A stretch of DNA of 64,000 nt from Verrucomicrobiales bacterium (GTDB lineage Bacteria; Verrucomicrobiota; Verrucomicrobiia; Limisphaerales; J093). The stretch lies in the NCBI GenBank assembly GCA_015075445.1, contig JABTUJ010000011.1, positions 124,001 to 188,000 of the forward strand, in the 5' to 3' direction. The notes below the pieces were generated by a model, which was not told the DNA's origin, did not search any database, and saw nothing but the letters and a program-made list of their open reading frames with translations. Positions 51,515-60,791 of the stretch are shown one piece after another. Each line of letters starts with the position of its first letter. Positions within the stretch are counted from its first letter, which is position 1. The translations under genes and the position numbers were made by a program.

Positions 51515-52715
51515 ACGGTTCGCCCGGCAGGATCATCGTGAGCCGCCAATCCGTCCGGCGGATGATCAGCCCAGTGCCGGCGGCGTCGAGAAAGCCGAGT
51601 TCCACGGGCCAGTCATAGTAAAAGGGCGCAAGCCCGGTGTTGGTGACTGAGAGGGTGAGGCTCACCTGCCCTTCGGCCACCAAGAACTCCGCTTCGCGCA
51701 CATGAAGTTCATACCCCATCCGCTGCGCGGCGAGAATCGCCCGCTCACGAGCCGCGCCCTGCAACCGGGGCCGGAACACCCCTTGGCAGCAGAGCCACGA
51801 CACCCGTGTCGCTTCCAGGCAGCGGTCAAACTCCTGTCCCGGCGGCACGCAGGACGGCTCGTCGAACACGCAGTCCCACACCTCGGGTCGGACCTCGCCA
51901 CCCACCGGTTGGGCGCGCCACTTCTCCAAGGCCCCGGCCCGACGGAGCCGTGCTTCGAAGAACCAGTCGTCCTGCGCGCGACCCGTATCGACGGTGGCCC
52001 AGGCGAACGAGTCATCGTGGTAGCCGATGGCGCGTGTGTCGTTGGCGGCGTACCGGGGATCGTGGGGCCCCGCCGGGTAACGCGCGACGAGCTTGGTCCG
52101 TCGGAACGCGGCCTCAAAAGCGTCCATCACCACGCGCTGGACCATCTTCGAGGCGAACCAGGCGTCGTTGGGATGGTTGTGCCATTCACCCCAAGTCCCC
52201 AGCAGGCCGAGGCCGACGAACGCCAGGCGCGGGTCGCCGTCGTACCGGGCCCCGAACGCCCGGATGAAGTTCGTCAGCGCCGCCCGGAGCCGCGGGTCCT
52301 CGTAGTCCGGGGTGTGGTCGATCGCCGGAGGGAACGGCTGGGTGTTGGTGTTCGTCCAGGTTCGCAGCGTCAAACCGGCGTCCAACAGGAAGCGCGGGAC
52401 CCCGGTCGGTCGCCCCGGCCATTCGAGGTAGAATCGCGCATAGAACTGGCAGCCGCGCGTCCGGGCGGCCTCGAGCTTCCGCTCGAAGGGCGCCCAGTTG
52501 AACTCGGCTGGACCCACCATCACCTCGGCCAGGCGCGTGTAGTCCCACTCGAGGCTGCGGGGGAAGCCGCCACCCTCGCGCGGGTATGAGACAAAGCCTT
52601 TCAAGGGGTTATCCGGCGGCGCCGGGGCGTAGGCCAGCGTCCCTGCCCCCACGGTCCTGGCCCAGCCCGCCGACAGCACAAGGATCAAGGCGACCATTGT
52701 TGAGCCGGTTTTCAT
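51345..52715 (-). CDS. Secreted DUF4832-type glycosidase-like protein
   Basis: 456 residues from ATG 52715. Signal peptide MVALILVLSAGWARTVGAGT, then NPLKGFVSYPREGG, a DUF4874/DUF4832-like barrel opening. The barrel continues (CQFYARFYLEWPGRPTGVPR, FVGLGLLGTWGEWHN with an acidic residue at a typical catalytic place) and ends in a beta domain (VSLTLSVTNTGLAPFYYDWP). Probably acts on extracellular polysaccharide; the reaction is unproven. Its ATG overlaps the stop of the upstream methylase gene (ATGA), an odd coupling. Its 3' 188 bases are duplicated at 49437. Confidence 0.8.
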   Translation of the reverse strand: MKTGSTMVALILVLSAGWARTVGAGTLAYAPAPPDNPLKGFVSYPREGGGFPRSLEWDYTRLAEVMVGPAEFNWAPFERKLEAARTRGCQFYARFYLEWPGRPTGVPRFLLDAGLTLRTWTNTNTQPFPPAIDHTPDYEDPRLRAALTNFIRAFGARYDGDPRLAFVGLGLLGTWGEWHNHPNDAWFASKMVQRVVMDAFEAAFRRTKLVARYPAGPHDPRYAANDTRAIGYHDDSFAWATVDTGRAQDDWFFEARLRRAGALEKWRAQPVGGEVRPEVWDCVFDEPSCVPPGQEFDRCLEATRVSWLCCQGVFRPRLQGAARERAILAAQRMGYELHVREAEFLVAEGQVSLTLSVTNTGLAPFYYDWPVELGFLDAAGTGLIIRRTDWRLTMILPGEPSAVWRANVPMSGLPAGEQRVLLRVPNPMPGGRPLRFANQDQDRDLDTWLTLGAIHP

Positions 52716-54433
52716 TCGACGCCAAGATACCGGTTGACGGTTGCCTCCAACTCTCCGAACAAGTCCGTCTTCCGTTCCACGCCTTCGCCGTCCTGCCAAT
52801 GCTCCCGCACCTCGACGAGAAGTACTTTGCGCCGCCGGTCCGGACACGGGTTTCGGACCAGGAAGACTATCGCCATGCGCGCGTTGTTGCCCTTGAAGAC
52901 GCGCGGGAGGGTGACCACCAGCCGCAGCTCGCACTCCCGAGCGATGGCCTGTCGCAGGACAGGCATTCCCCGATTGTCCCTCGTCAGAAGCCCTTCGGGC
53001 AGGAGCAAGCAGATGCGGCCGCCTTCGGGCCGGGCCAAATCGACGGCGCGGCGGAGGAAGCAGTGGTGGTCCATGAGTCCGCCTTCGGTGTGGGCGAAAC
53101 GGGACCGCCACTGACGCTCAACCTCGCGTCGATTTGTCCCGGAGTACTGGTCGTTGCCCGGCGGGTTTCCGAGCACCAGGTCATAGCGCCCGGTCCGCAA
53201 GCGGGTGTCCGCCCGCCAGTCTTCGTCGATCTCACTGTCGGACGGTGAACGTCGGTACAGCGCGTTGTGCAAGTACACTTGAAACCGCTCGGCATGCTGT
53301 GGATACAGGAAGGCCAGCAGGGCCCGGCTGCACGAGACGCAGAAGGGATCGTCGTCGATTCCCACGAGGCGGCGCGCCGCGAACTCCTGGGCCCGCCGAG
53401 CATCCTCCCGCTGGGCTACATACTCGACGCACTCCGCGAGGTAGCCGCCGGTCCCACAGGTCATGTCGATGACCGATTCCGCGGCTCGGGGTTGGGCCAC
53501 GCGCACCATTTGCTGGATCACCTCTGCAGGCGTGAAGAAGCGGGCGACATTCCGGTACCGCAGCCTACCCCCCTTCCAGTAAGGCCGGGACTGCGACTCC
53601 TCCGTGAAATAGCGGTGCCGGCCGCGGCCACCCGGCTGCTGCAGGAACGTCCGGTACCCGCGTGCCACCGCCACGCCCGTGAACTCGTCGGACTCAATCT
53701 TCTGCCGGTACCACCCGATGGTCCGGAGGAGCTGACCGAGTCGCCGCTGTCCCAACTTGGCCGCCTGGCAGGCTGTCTGAATCGCGCGCTCGTCTCTTTG
53801 GAGCGCGAGGTGAATGAGCCGGTTCAAGAGTACGATCTTCCGATCCTCCTGATTCCGGAGGGCAGGCGCAGCGTCAATGGGCTCGAACAGCTCGGTGAAG
53901 AACTGGGTGGCGGTGTCCGCAATCAGGACCCGCTGCTGGGGCCCCAGGGCGGCAGCAGGTTCGGTCAAACCCATCTCCGCCAGCAGTTCATCCCATTCGA
54001 GGAAGGCCGGCTGTCCGTCTTGGAGAATCGGTTCGTACTCGATGTTGAGCCCGCGTACAATCGCCCGGCACATCTCGGCCCGACCGCCGGCCGCCGTGAT
54101 CAAGAACGGAACGGTTCGCTCCTGCATCGGGCAACCACGCTGGCGCGGCTTGAAATTCCGGCTGTAGTTCTTGGCCTGCCGATAGCCAGTCTCGAATTGT
54201 CGCGCCGTGGGTTCACCCTCGATGGTCACCAGCGGCAAGTCCTCGTGATGAAGCAGGTAGTCGAGTCTGAGGAGACCGTTGCCAAAGGGGTTCTCGATCT
54301 GAAACTGCGGACGCCGTGCGTGCAGGGGAATGCCCAGGTGATCGAGGAGCGGCCAGATGACACGATGCCCGTATTCGATGTCATTGAAGCAAGGGGTGGC
54401 GAGCAGCTCGCGGATTCTCCCATTGGTCTTCAT
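52712..54433 (-). CDS. N6-adenine DNA methylase with HsdR_N-like N-terminal domain
   Basis: 573 residues. Residues 20-110 look like the nuclease-type N-terminal domain of type I HsdR: FGNGLLRLDYLL with D58, VTIEGEP where E72-x-E74 stands in place of E-x-K, and YRQAKNY. With the lysine missing, nuclease activity is doubtful. The HsdM-like catalytic part follows: RFFTPAEVIQQMVRVAQPRA, SAM motif VIDMTCGTGGYLAE, catalytic LVLGNPPG, and LARPEGGRICLLLPEGLLT. It lies 11 bases downstream of the specificity gene and couples to the DUF4832 gene by ATGA. Confidence 0.82.
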   Translation of the reverse strand: MKTNGRIRELLATPCFNDIEYGHRVIWPLLDHLGIPLHARRPQFQIENPFGNGLLRLDYLLHHEDLPLVTIEGEPTARQFETGYRQAKNYSRNFKPRQRGCPMQERTVPFLITAAGGRAEMCRAIVRGLNIEYEPILQDGQPAFLEWDELLAEMGLTEPAAALGPQQRVLIADTATQFFTELFEPIDAAPALRNQEDRKIVLLNRLIHLALQRDERAIQTACQAAKLGQRRLGQLLRTIGWYRQKIESDEFTGVAVARGYRTFLQQPGGRGRHRYFTEESQSRPYWKGGRLRYRNVARFFTPAEVIQQMVRVAQPRAAESVIDMTCGTGGYLAECVEYVAQREDARRAQEFAARRLVGIDDDPFCVSCSRALLAFLYPQHAERFQVYLHNALYRRSPSDSEIDEDWRADTRLRTGRYDLVLGNPPGNDQYSGTNRREVERQWRSRFAHTEGGLMDHHCFLRRAVDLARPEGGRICLLLPEGLLTRDNRGMPVLRQAIARECELRLVVTLPRVFKGNNARMAIVFLVRNPCPDRRRKVLLVEVREHWQDGEGVERKTDLFGELEATVNRYLGVE

Positions 54434-54444
54434 CGACGCCGACC

Positions 54445-55329
54445 TCAGGCCGGAAAGGGCCGAAGGCCTCGCTGGCGGCCTTCCAGAACCGCCTCCACCT
54501 CTCCGACCAAGTGCTTCAGGCGGGCCTGCGCATCCGTGATGGCCCGGGTGTAGGCCGGGACGTTAGCAGCGAGTTCGTTAATCGATTCGCCGAATTGCCC
54601 CGGCTCAATCCCACTCTCCCTCAAAAGCCTTTCCTTGATCGCCATCGCGCGGTTGTGGCACTTGGACATCGCGAGATACTCCATTTCCGCCTGGGTTTGA
54701 AGCGGCTCCGACAGGACGGGGATGGAGAGCGCACGGATCCGCCCAAAACTGATCGTCATGGCATCCACTCCGTGCATCACACGCTGAACCTGCATGCTGC
54801 CGAATCGAGACCTCAGAAAGCAGCAGACGTAGAAGGGGTTGATACCCACAACCCGAATGCGATCAATGTGCTGGCTGATATTGAGTCTGCCGTAGTCAAA
54901 GGGTACGGCAACGCAACGACCAATGAGGGTGTCTGTCCCGCGGAACGCGTTGTTTGTAAACAGGATATCCCGGGGACGCACCCGGCTACGCTCGGGATCG
55001 TTGTGGCTGCCCTCGGCGACGCGATCCGGTTTGACGGCAAAATCGATTCCCGTGTCCCGAATGTTGATCACCTGGAGGTAGCGGACGGCACCACGCGGGT
55101 CGAGGTGGCGGGCGCCGACCTGCCCGTAGGTGATCCCCTTGGAGCCATCCGGCAGTTCTTCCGGGATGAAGTTTCCCAGCCGCACACTCCGGAGCTTACG
55201 GAGCTCTCTTTCGTTTCGACGGAAGTGCCGTTGGTAGAAGCCAGGATCCCACCGGTCGTGCGCTTCGATCTCAGGCCAGGAGACCTGTACTTCGATTCGG
55301 GGCGGAATCAGGGGGGCACGCGTCGTCAT
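54445..55329 (-). CDS. HsdS-like specificity subunit (single recognition domain)
   Basis: 294 residues from ATG 55329, overlapping the upstream methylase stop as ATGA. It shows one target-recognition domain with the type I S-subunit pattern (YLQVINIRDTGIDF, RVRPRDILFTNNAFRGTDTL, SFGRIRALSIPVLSEPLQTQ) and a C-terminal helix (MEYLAMSKCHNRAMAIKERL). One domain of this length suggests a half-subunit that dimerises, or a specificity module serving both methylases. No second recognition domain is present. Confidence 0.78.
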   Translation of the reverse strand: MTTRAPLIPPRIEVQVSWPEIEAHDRWDPGFYQRHFRRNERELRKLRSVRLGNFIPEELPDGSKGITYGQVGARHLDPRGAVRYLQVINIRDTGIDFAVKPDRVAEGSHNDPERSRVRPRDILFTNNAFRGTDTLIGRCVAVPFDYGRLNISQHIDRIRVVGINPFYVCCFLRSRFGSMQVQRVMHGVDAMTISFGRIRALSIPVLSEPLQTQAEMEYLAMSKCHNRAMAIKERLLRESGIEPGQFGESINELAANVPAYTRAITDAQARLKHLVGEVEAVLEGRQRGLRPFPA

Positions 55330-56564
55330 TTCGCGGTTGGCCGGGCACTGGCCTGTTTCGCTCGTACGGACTGCAACACCCCATCCAAGTAGGCCTGGAG
55401 ACTCCAGTTCGGCGCCTCGATCTGGGGGGCGGTCAACCGCACACTGCGCCCGGCGTCCGGCAGCGTCTCCTGTGGCTGAAGCCACCAACCCTCGGGTCGT
55501 TCTTGCAGGCGGCGACGGGCAAACAAGATCGTCGTTCGAGCATTGGCGCCGACGCCCGTGAAGACCCGCTGGGGCAGGCCCACCACCATCAAGAGGTCCA
55601 TACGCCCGGTCAACCAGCGCCGAAGCGGGCTCAATCGCTCGCTCGCGGCAATGCTCTCCGGCACGATGACCGCGATGAGGCCGCCGGGCTTGGCGAGGCG
55701 GAGGAAGCGCTCGGTGAAGAACACTTCCACGGCGGTGCTGGCCAAACGGCCGATGACCTCGCGAATCTCGGGCCGGGAAACGTCCAGCAACCGGCCGGCC
55801 GGCCATTGGCGGATGAGGTGGGCGGATCGTTCGCAGTCGCTCACCGTCGGGCGAGGCCGGTCGTTGAGTGCCAGGCCGGCCAGCAAGTCCGGCGTGTCAT
55901 TGTCGGGTGGGGCGGCCGTGGCGGTGTCGTCATCCGGCGCCGCGTTCATCCGCCAGCAGGCGTATTCGCAAAGCCGCCTTGCCAGCTTGTCCAGATCCGC
56001 CCGCTCCGAGCGTGACAAGGGCTGTCCCGTGTGGCCCCGGGATTGACCCGGTACGGGAAGGCCAAACAAATCGCGTTCTTCGTCGCGGTTAGCCTCCCGG
56101 TCCTCCTCGAGTAATCGGAGCAACTCGCGCAGTCCCTTGCCGCTGAACGGGGGATTCCCGGCCACGACGTCGAACGAACGCTCCTGGATGCCGAACCCCG
56201 GGGCGTCCAACAACCCATTGACCTGATGCAGTTGGGCACTCCGCAGCACCGGATCCGCGTGCCAGCCCGGCTCGAGCGCGGGGTCGATGTCTGTGCCAAA
56301 CAAACCGGCCGGATCCAATCGCCCGCGTTCCCGGGCTACCCGCAGGAACACCCCGTCGCCACAGGCCGGATCGATGAGCGAGGCGTGGGAGGGAAAGGCA
56401 CCTCCGTGGAGGGTTTCCAGCACGTCCCACATGAATTCGGCTACCGGCTGTGGGGTGAAGAACTGGCCAAGCTCACGCCGCCGTTCGAGATCCGTAGCGC
56501 GCTCCTCCGCCCGCGGGGAGGGCCGCTTGCGTTTCGACGGTTGGCGGGGCGCCGTGACCTTCAT
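55326..56564 (-). CDS. N6-adenine DNA methylase (HsdM/TaqI-like)
   Basis: 412 residues. ERRRELGQFFTPQPVAEFMW begins the domain; motif I is LIDPACGDGVFLRVAR; motif IV is FDVVAGNPPFSG; later FLRLAKPGGLIAVIVPESI. Residues 160-240 form a long low-complexity insert (DDDTATAAPPDNDTPD) between catalytic motifs. It methylates adenine, with the target set by its own or the HsdS-like recognition domain. First of three tightly coupled genes; a small helical protein is encoded 65 bases upstream. Confidence 0.87.
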   Translation of the reverse strand: MKVTAPRQPSKRKRPSPRAEERATDLERRRELGQFFTPQPVAEFMWDVLETLHGGAFPSHASLIDPACGDGVFLRVARERGRLDPAGLFGTDIDPALEPGWHADPVLRSAQLHQVNGLLDAPGFGIQERSFDVVAGNPPFSGKGLRELLRLLEEDREANRDEERDLFGLPVPGQSRGHTGQPLSRSERADLDKLARRLCEYACWRMNAAPDDDTATAAPPDNDTPDLLAGLALNDRPRPTVSDCERSAHLIRQWPAGRLLDVSRPEIREVIGRLASTAVEVFFTERFLRLAKPGGLIAVIVPESIAASERLSPLRRWLTGRMDLLMVVGLPQRVFTGVGANARTTILFARRRLQERPEGWWLQPQETLPDAGRSVRLTAPQIEAPNWSLQAYLDGVLQSVRAKQASARPTAK

Positions 56565-56629
56565 TTCAACTCAAGCTCTCCGAACGCCAAACACCGGTCA
56601 ACAACCGATGGCGGCGGTCTCTCTGACGT

Positions 56630-57043
56630 TCAATTCCGCCGCGGGTCGGTCAAGGCCCCCGTGAGCCGGAACCGCGCAACCTCCACCCCGCCGCCCACTC
56701 CAGGGATCAGCGCCGCGATGCCCGTGTCCGCCTCCGCGAAGTAGAAGAAGATCAGCGCGCGCCCCGCCAGCGCGGCGTTGCCATGATGAAACCGGTGTGC
56801 GCGCAGGAGAAACAGCTTCGAGTCGTCAAACGCCGTCGGTTGGCCGAGCGTCTTCGACGCGACCGCGCGCAGCGCCACCAGCAGATGGGGTGCCTCGTCA
56901 GGTTCCGACTGCCGCATGAACTCGAGGTCACCCGCAAACTCCTCGAGGAAATAGTGCACTGCCCGCTCGTAGTCCGTCGGGTGCAACATGCGCTCGCGCA
57001 GCACCGCGAGGTGATGCGGGAAGTCCTGCGACGCAGTGTTCAT
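56630..57043 (-). CDS. Small helical protein upstream of the methylase operon
   Basis: 137 residues from ATG 57043 (GTG 57049 also possible). Predicted mostly helical: HLAVLRERMLHPTDYERAVH, then FLEEFAGDLEFM and ALIFFYFAEADTGIAALIPG. No domain is recognised. Its position at the head of the methylase/HsdS genes on the same strand suggests it belongs to that system, perhaps as a regulator, but nothing in the sequence shows a function. Confidence 0.6.
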   Translation of the reverse strand: MNTASQDFPHHLAVLRERMLHPTDYERAVHYFLEEFAGDLEFMRQSEPDEAPHLLVALRAVASKTLGQPTAFDDSKLFLLRAHRFHHGNAALAGRALIFFYFAEADTGIAALIPGVGGGVEVARFRLTGALTDPRRN

Positions 57044-57187
57044 GGACACCCAGCCTGCCGGACGCCGTCACCAAAGGCCAGCCCCGACACCGCACCGCGG
57101 TTCTCCGGGTTTGACAGCCGGGCAGGCGCGCCCAGATTGCGTGGCCGTTGACCAACACAATGTGCCCGCTTTCGCTGCCACTCGACC

Positions 57188-57805
57188 ATGAGCACGACCC
57201 TGCCGGGATCGCTGGACTGGAATGCCCGTTACCTTTCCGGTGACACTCCCTGGAATCAGCATTCGACCTTGCACGCGTTGGACCGGGTGCTGCGCGAATG
57301 GCGGATCGGTCCGGGCCGGGCCCTCGAAATGGGCTGCGGGACCGGCGCGAACGCCGTTCATCTGACCCGGCGGGGCTACGCGGTGACCGCCTTCGACCTG
57401 GCACCGCGGGCCATCGACTTGGCCAGGACCCTGGCCGCCCAGGCCGGCGTTCGCATCGACTTCCGGGTCGCGGACTTCCGACAACTCCCCGACCTTGGAT
57501 TGCCCTTCCCGTTCGTGTACGACAGCGGTCTCTATCACTGTGTGCGCCGCGAGGCGCTGGACGATCGGCTGGCCTTCCTCGGCAGGACCACCCAACCGGG
57601 CAGCCTGTGGCTCACCCTGGCGGGCAATGCCAATGAGACGCAGCCGGGTGAGAAAGGCCCGCCCCGTGTCCGAGCCGCAGAACTGTGCGCCGAGCTGGAG
57701 CCAATGTTCGAGCTTGTCGAACTGCCGGAGACACACTTCGAGGCCGCCGAACAACCCAATGGCTGGCATCCGCTCGCCTGGTCCGCCCTGCTGCGGCGGC
57801 GGTGA
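57188..57805 (+). CDS. Small class I SAM-dependent methyltransferase
   Basis: 205 residues of the TehB/thiopurine-methyltransferase-like type: WNARYLSGDTPWNQHSTLHA (D-TPW is a hallmark), motif I RALEMGCGTGANAVHLTRRG, and YDSGLYHCVRREA at the substrate side. It probably detoxifies a small molecule; the substrate is unknown. It is divergent from the methylase operon and convergent with the GH38-like gene, so it stands alone. Confidence 0.85.
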   Translation: MSTTLPGSLDWNARYLSGDTPWNQHSTLHALDRVLREWRIGPGRALEMGCGTGANAVHLTRRGYAVTAFDLAPRAIDLARTLAAQAGVRIDFRVADFRQLPDLGLPFPFVYDSGLYHCVRREALDDRLAFLGRTTQPGSLWLTLAGNANETQPGEKGPPRVRAAELCAELEPMFELVELPETHFEAAEQPNGWHPLAWSALLRRR

Positions 57806-57863
57806 GCAGACACCCGACCCACTCGCCGATGCCGGTCTGGCCGACGGTCGCCGGGACTTCGCC

Positions 57864-60665
57864 TCAGCCCTGTGTGATCAGCCGGAAGGACGCCGGGGCG
57901 AAACCCTTGAGCCAGACCTCGAACGTGTCGCGCTCCAGCGGGAGGGACGAACCGCTGGGCCTACCTCGTAAGTCCACCGGTTGCACCACGGTGGCTTTCA
58001 AGCCCGACGGCAGTTGCACCTTCACCGGCCCCGATCGTCCGCCCAGTTCCCACAGGCGCAGCAGACTACCATCACCATCGGGGTCGGGCCCGAACGCGGT
58101 CACCTTGACGCCCGGCCGCGAGACGGTGAGCCCGGCGGCCTCCGGCGGCAGTGAGCCCGCGCGGTAGTTCGACAATCCCGTGAGCAGGGGCGCGAGCGTC
58201 TCCTCCGACGGGGTGACCAGGTCCCGTTCCGCGTCGAACTGCGCGATGGGCCACAGACGGACGCGGGCGCTGAACTGGCCGCTCCAGAACGAGCGGAAGT
58301 TCGTGTTCCACTGGTTGTTGAACAGGTGGACGTACACCGCGGACTCCGGCCGGGGCCATCGGCCCACGAACCGGTAGCTGCCGGGCTCGCCCAGACTCAC
58401 CGCCAGTGCATCCGGCGAACACACGCCCACGCCGCGCCCCGTGGGATCGCACACACTCAGCCCGCCCTGCGTCCAGAAGAACGCGAAGTTGCCGCCCTCG
58501 ATCATCTCGCGTGCCGGATCGGTCAGCGCTCCCGGCGTGCGCAGACGGAACTCGGGATCGGGGATGGCGAAGGGCAGACAGATCCAACCCGCCTCGGGGT
58601 TCTCGGTGGCCGGGTGGTTGACGATGTTGACCTGGAGATCCAGCGCCGGCAGGTGCTCGTAAAGCGTCACCGTCAACCCGGCCGTGTGGGCGGTCGCGCC
58701 CACGGAGCGTTTCGGGACAAGGGTGGCGGTGATGCTGAAGCCGTTCTGCGTGATCGAGAGTTCCAGGTCCTGCGGCGAGAAGGCGAACGCCTGGGCCGTG
58801 CGCGGCACGAAATGGCTCTTGGCGGTGATGGGTCCGTGCGAGCCGTGGTACGCCGCGTGCACGTAATCCCGGAGATACGCGTCGGCCTGCGCGCGGTCGA
58901 ACTGCTGGTAAAGGTATTGCCCGAACCCGTGCGGGGAGGTCGGGTCCACCCACTCCTTCCCGGTCGTCTTCTCGCGGACACTCGCAATACAGCCCCGCGC
59001 CGGATCGAGCGTCACCTTCAGCCAGCGATTCTCGATGCTCGCCGAGGCGACATCCCCGACCAGCGCTGTCGCAGGCAACGGTTCGTCGGTGACCACGTAG
59101 GTCCGGTAGCCCAGGGGAGGAACGGCCTTCGCCACGAACCGTCCATTTCGATGGCTGTGCGCGCCCCAGGTCTGCAAGGCCTCGACGGCGCCGCCCGCCA
59201 CCGACTTCACCGCGGCCTTTCCCGCGATGCTGCCCATGAACGGAAACGCGAAGTCCACAACCCCGTCCCGTGTCCAGGGGAGTGGGTTGAACACCACGAT
59301 GCGCAAGCCGTCCACGGCCACGTTCTCCGCCAGCGTGTGCAGTTCCGCCTCGAGCCGCGGCACGACCTGGTCGGCCACGCGGAAAGCGTGCTGGTCGTGC
59401 TCCTGCCATGAAGCGACCATGTGCTCGTAGTTCGGCGGCAACCCGGCGGCGTACATCCGGTCGAAAGCCTCGCCATGCAGACTGGGCACGAAGTGCTGAT
59501 TCGCCAACCCCCAGGTGTGTTCGGTCCAACGCAGGCTGCTGTCATAGCCGGCGGCGATCACGTCGGGCAGGTGCCGAAACTGGATGCCCCAGCCGAGGGC
59601 GAGCGTGCGCAGCGCCTCGAACGCAAACAGCTTGGGCCGCGCATTGGCCAGCGTCTTCATCGCGTGCGGGGAGCTGGCGACTCCGTGGATCCAACTGTCC
59701 GACACATTCCCGCGGACCACCGGCAACTCCGGCTGTTCCGCCAGCAAGGACTCCGCGAAATCCTCCATCCGACCCACGGTGATCTTCGCGTCGGGATACT
59801 TCTCCCGGATGGTGGCGATCCAGCCCCGCACGGCCGCGGCGGACGGCGGACCTTCGTTATCGCCGCTCATGACCATCGCCAGCCAGGTTCGGTGCGGCCA
59901 CTCTGCCGGCGGGAGCAGGCCGCTGTCGTAACCGGTGGAGAACAGCGTCAGCACCCGCGACCCGTCGGGCCCTTCCCACCAGAACAAACGCGGTTGCTTG
60001 AGCTGCATGTTGGTCGGGTTCGCCCCGAGGTGGAAGAACCGGACGCCGGCGTGGTGCAGCAGGGTCGGCAGGATCCAGTCGTGTCCGGGCACGTCGGTCA
60101 TCTTGGCGTCGGTGGGCAGCGGCAACCCGTACCGCCGGGCGACGCGCGAGGCATAGCCGAAACAGCGGGCGAGCGTCTCGAGGTCGCCGGTGGCGGTGTG
60201 CAGGGTGTACGGCAACGCGTGCAGGGCGAGGTGCCCGCGGGTGAGGGCGGCTTCGATACGTTGGCGTCGCGCGGGGTGCTGGCCGTCCCAGAGGATGGTC
60301 TCCATGGGCCAGCCGGGGATGGTCCACACGAACGGTTCCTCCGGCCCGGCCACACGGGCGTTCTGCTCGATGGTCTCCAGCGCGCGATCGATCATCGTGG
60401 TGCGGTACTCGTGCTCCACGTCGCGGGCCAGCGCCGAGTAGCCGATGTCGAAGTGCGTTTTCGCCACGAGCACGAAGTGCCGCGGGGGCGGGGATTTCGG
60501 CCGGGGCGCAGACGACTGTCCCGTGCCGCGCGCGGTGTCATGGGTCACCACGGCGGCTGCCCCGTCGGACTGGCCGAGCGCGGTGGGCGTCCCACCCAGC
60601 AAGCCCAGGCAGAAACAGGCGGCGGCGCAGAAGGAACGAACTCGGGGAAGTAACGGGCGATTCAT
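57864..60665 (-). CDS. Secreted GH38-like alpha-mannosidase-type protein
   Basis: 933 residues with a signal peptide (FCAAACFCLGLLGGTPTALG). The GH38 fold opens with HFVLVAKTHFDIGYSALARD and continues MTDVPGHDWILPTLLHHAG, with metal-binding-type His and Asp residues. The Asp of the MTDVPG region or SGDNEG is a candidate nucleophile. Large C-terminal beta domains follow (LKVTLDPARGCIASVREKTT, AGLTVTLYEHLPALDLQVNI). It resembles DUF5054-type members more than classical mannosidases. Likely acts on alpha-mannose-containing or related glycans outside the cytoplasm. Confidence 0.83.
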   Translation of the reverse strand: MNRPLLPRVRSFCAAACFCLGLLGGTPTALGQSDGAAAVVTHDTARGTGQSSAPRPKSPPPRHFVLVAKTHFDIGYSALARDVEHEYRTTMIDRALETIEQNARVAGPEEPFVWTIPGWPMETILWDGQHPARRQRIEAALTRGHLALHALPYTLHTATGDLETLARCFGYASRVARRYGLPLPTDAKMTDVPGHDWILPTLLHHAGVRFFHLGANPTNMQLKQPRLFWWEGPDGSRVLTLFSTGYDSGLLPPAEWPHRTWLAMVMSGDNEGPPSAAAVRGWIATIREKYPDAKITVGRMEDFAESLLAEQPELPVVRGNVSDSWIHGVASSPHAMKTLANARPKLFAFEALRTLALGWGIQFRHLPDVIAAGYDSSLRWTEHTWGLANQHFVPSLHGEAFDRMYAAGLPPNYEHMVASWQEHDQHAFRVADQVVPRLEAELHTLAENVAVDGLRIVVFNPLPWTRDGVVDFAFPFMGSIAGKAAVKSVAGGAVEALQTWGAHSHRNGRFVAKAVPPLGYRTYVVTDEPLPATALVGDVASASIENRWLKVTLDPARGCIASVREKTTGKEWVDPTSPHGFGQYLYQQFDRAQADAYLRDYVHAAYHGSHGPITAKSHFVPRTAQAFAFSPQDLELSITQNGFSITATLVPKRSVGATAHTAGLTVTLYEHLPALDLQVNIVNHPATENPEAGWICLPFAIPDPEFRLRTPGALTDPAREMIEGGNFAFFWTQGGLSVCDPTGRGVGVCSPDALAVSLGEPGSYRFVGRWPRPESAVYVHLFNNQWNTNFRSFWSGQFSARVRLWPIAQFDAERDLVTPSEETLAPLLTGLSNYRAGSLPPEAAGLTVSRPGVKVTAFGPDPDGDGSLLRLWELGGRSGPVKVQLPSGLKATVVQPVDLRGRPSGSSLPLERDTFEVWLKGFAPASFRLITQG

Positions 60666-60791
60666 CGGCGCGGAGTTCTGCCACGTTCGGCTGCGGCCGA
60701 CAAGCGGTTCGAGGGGACGAACGGACCGGCGACCGGTGCTCCACCTGCCGCCAACCCGGTCCTGACGGTGTTGCCGTGGGATGCCGGGTTT

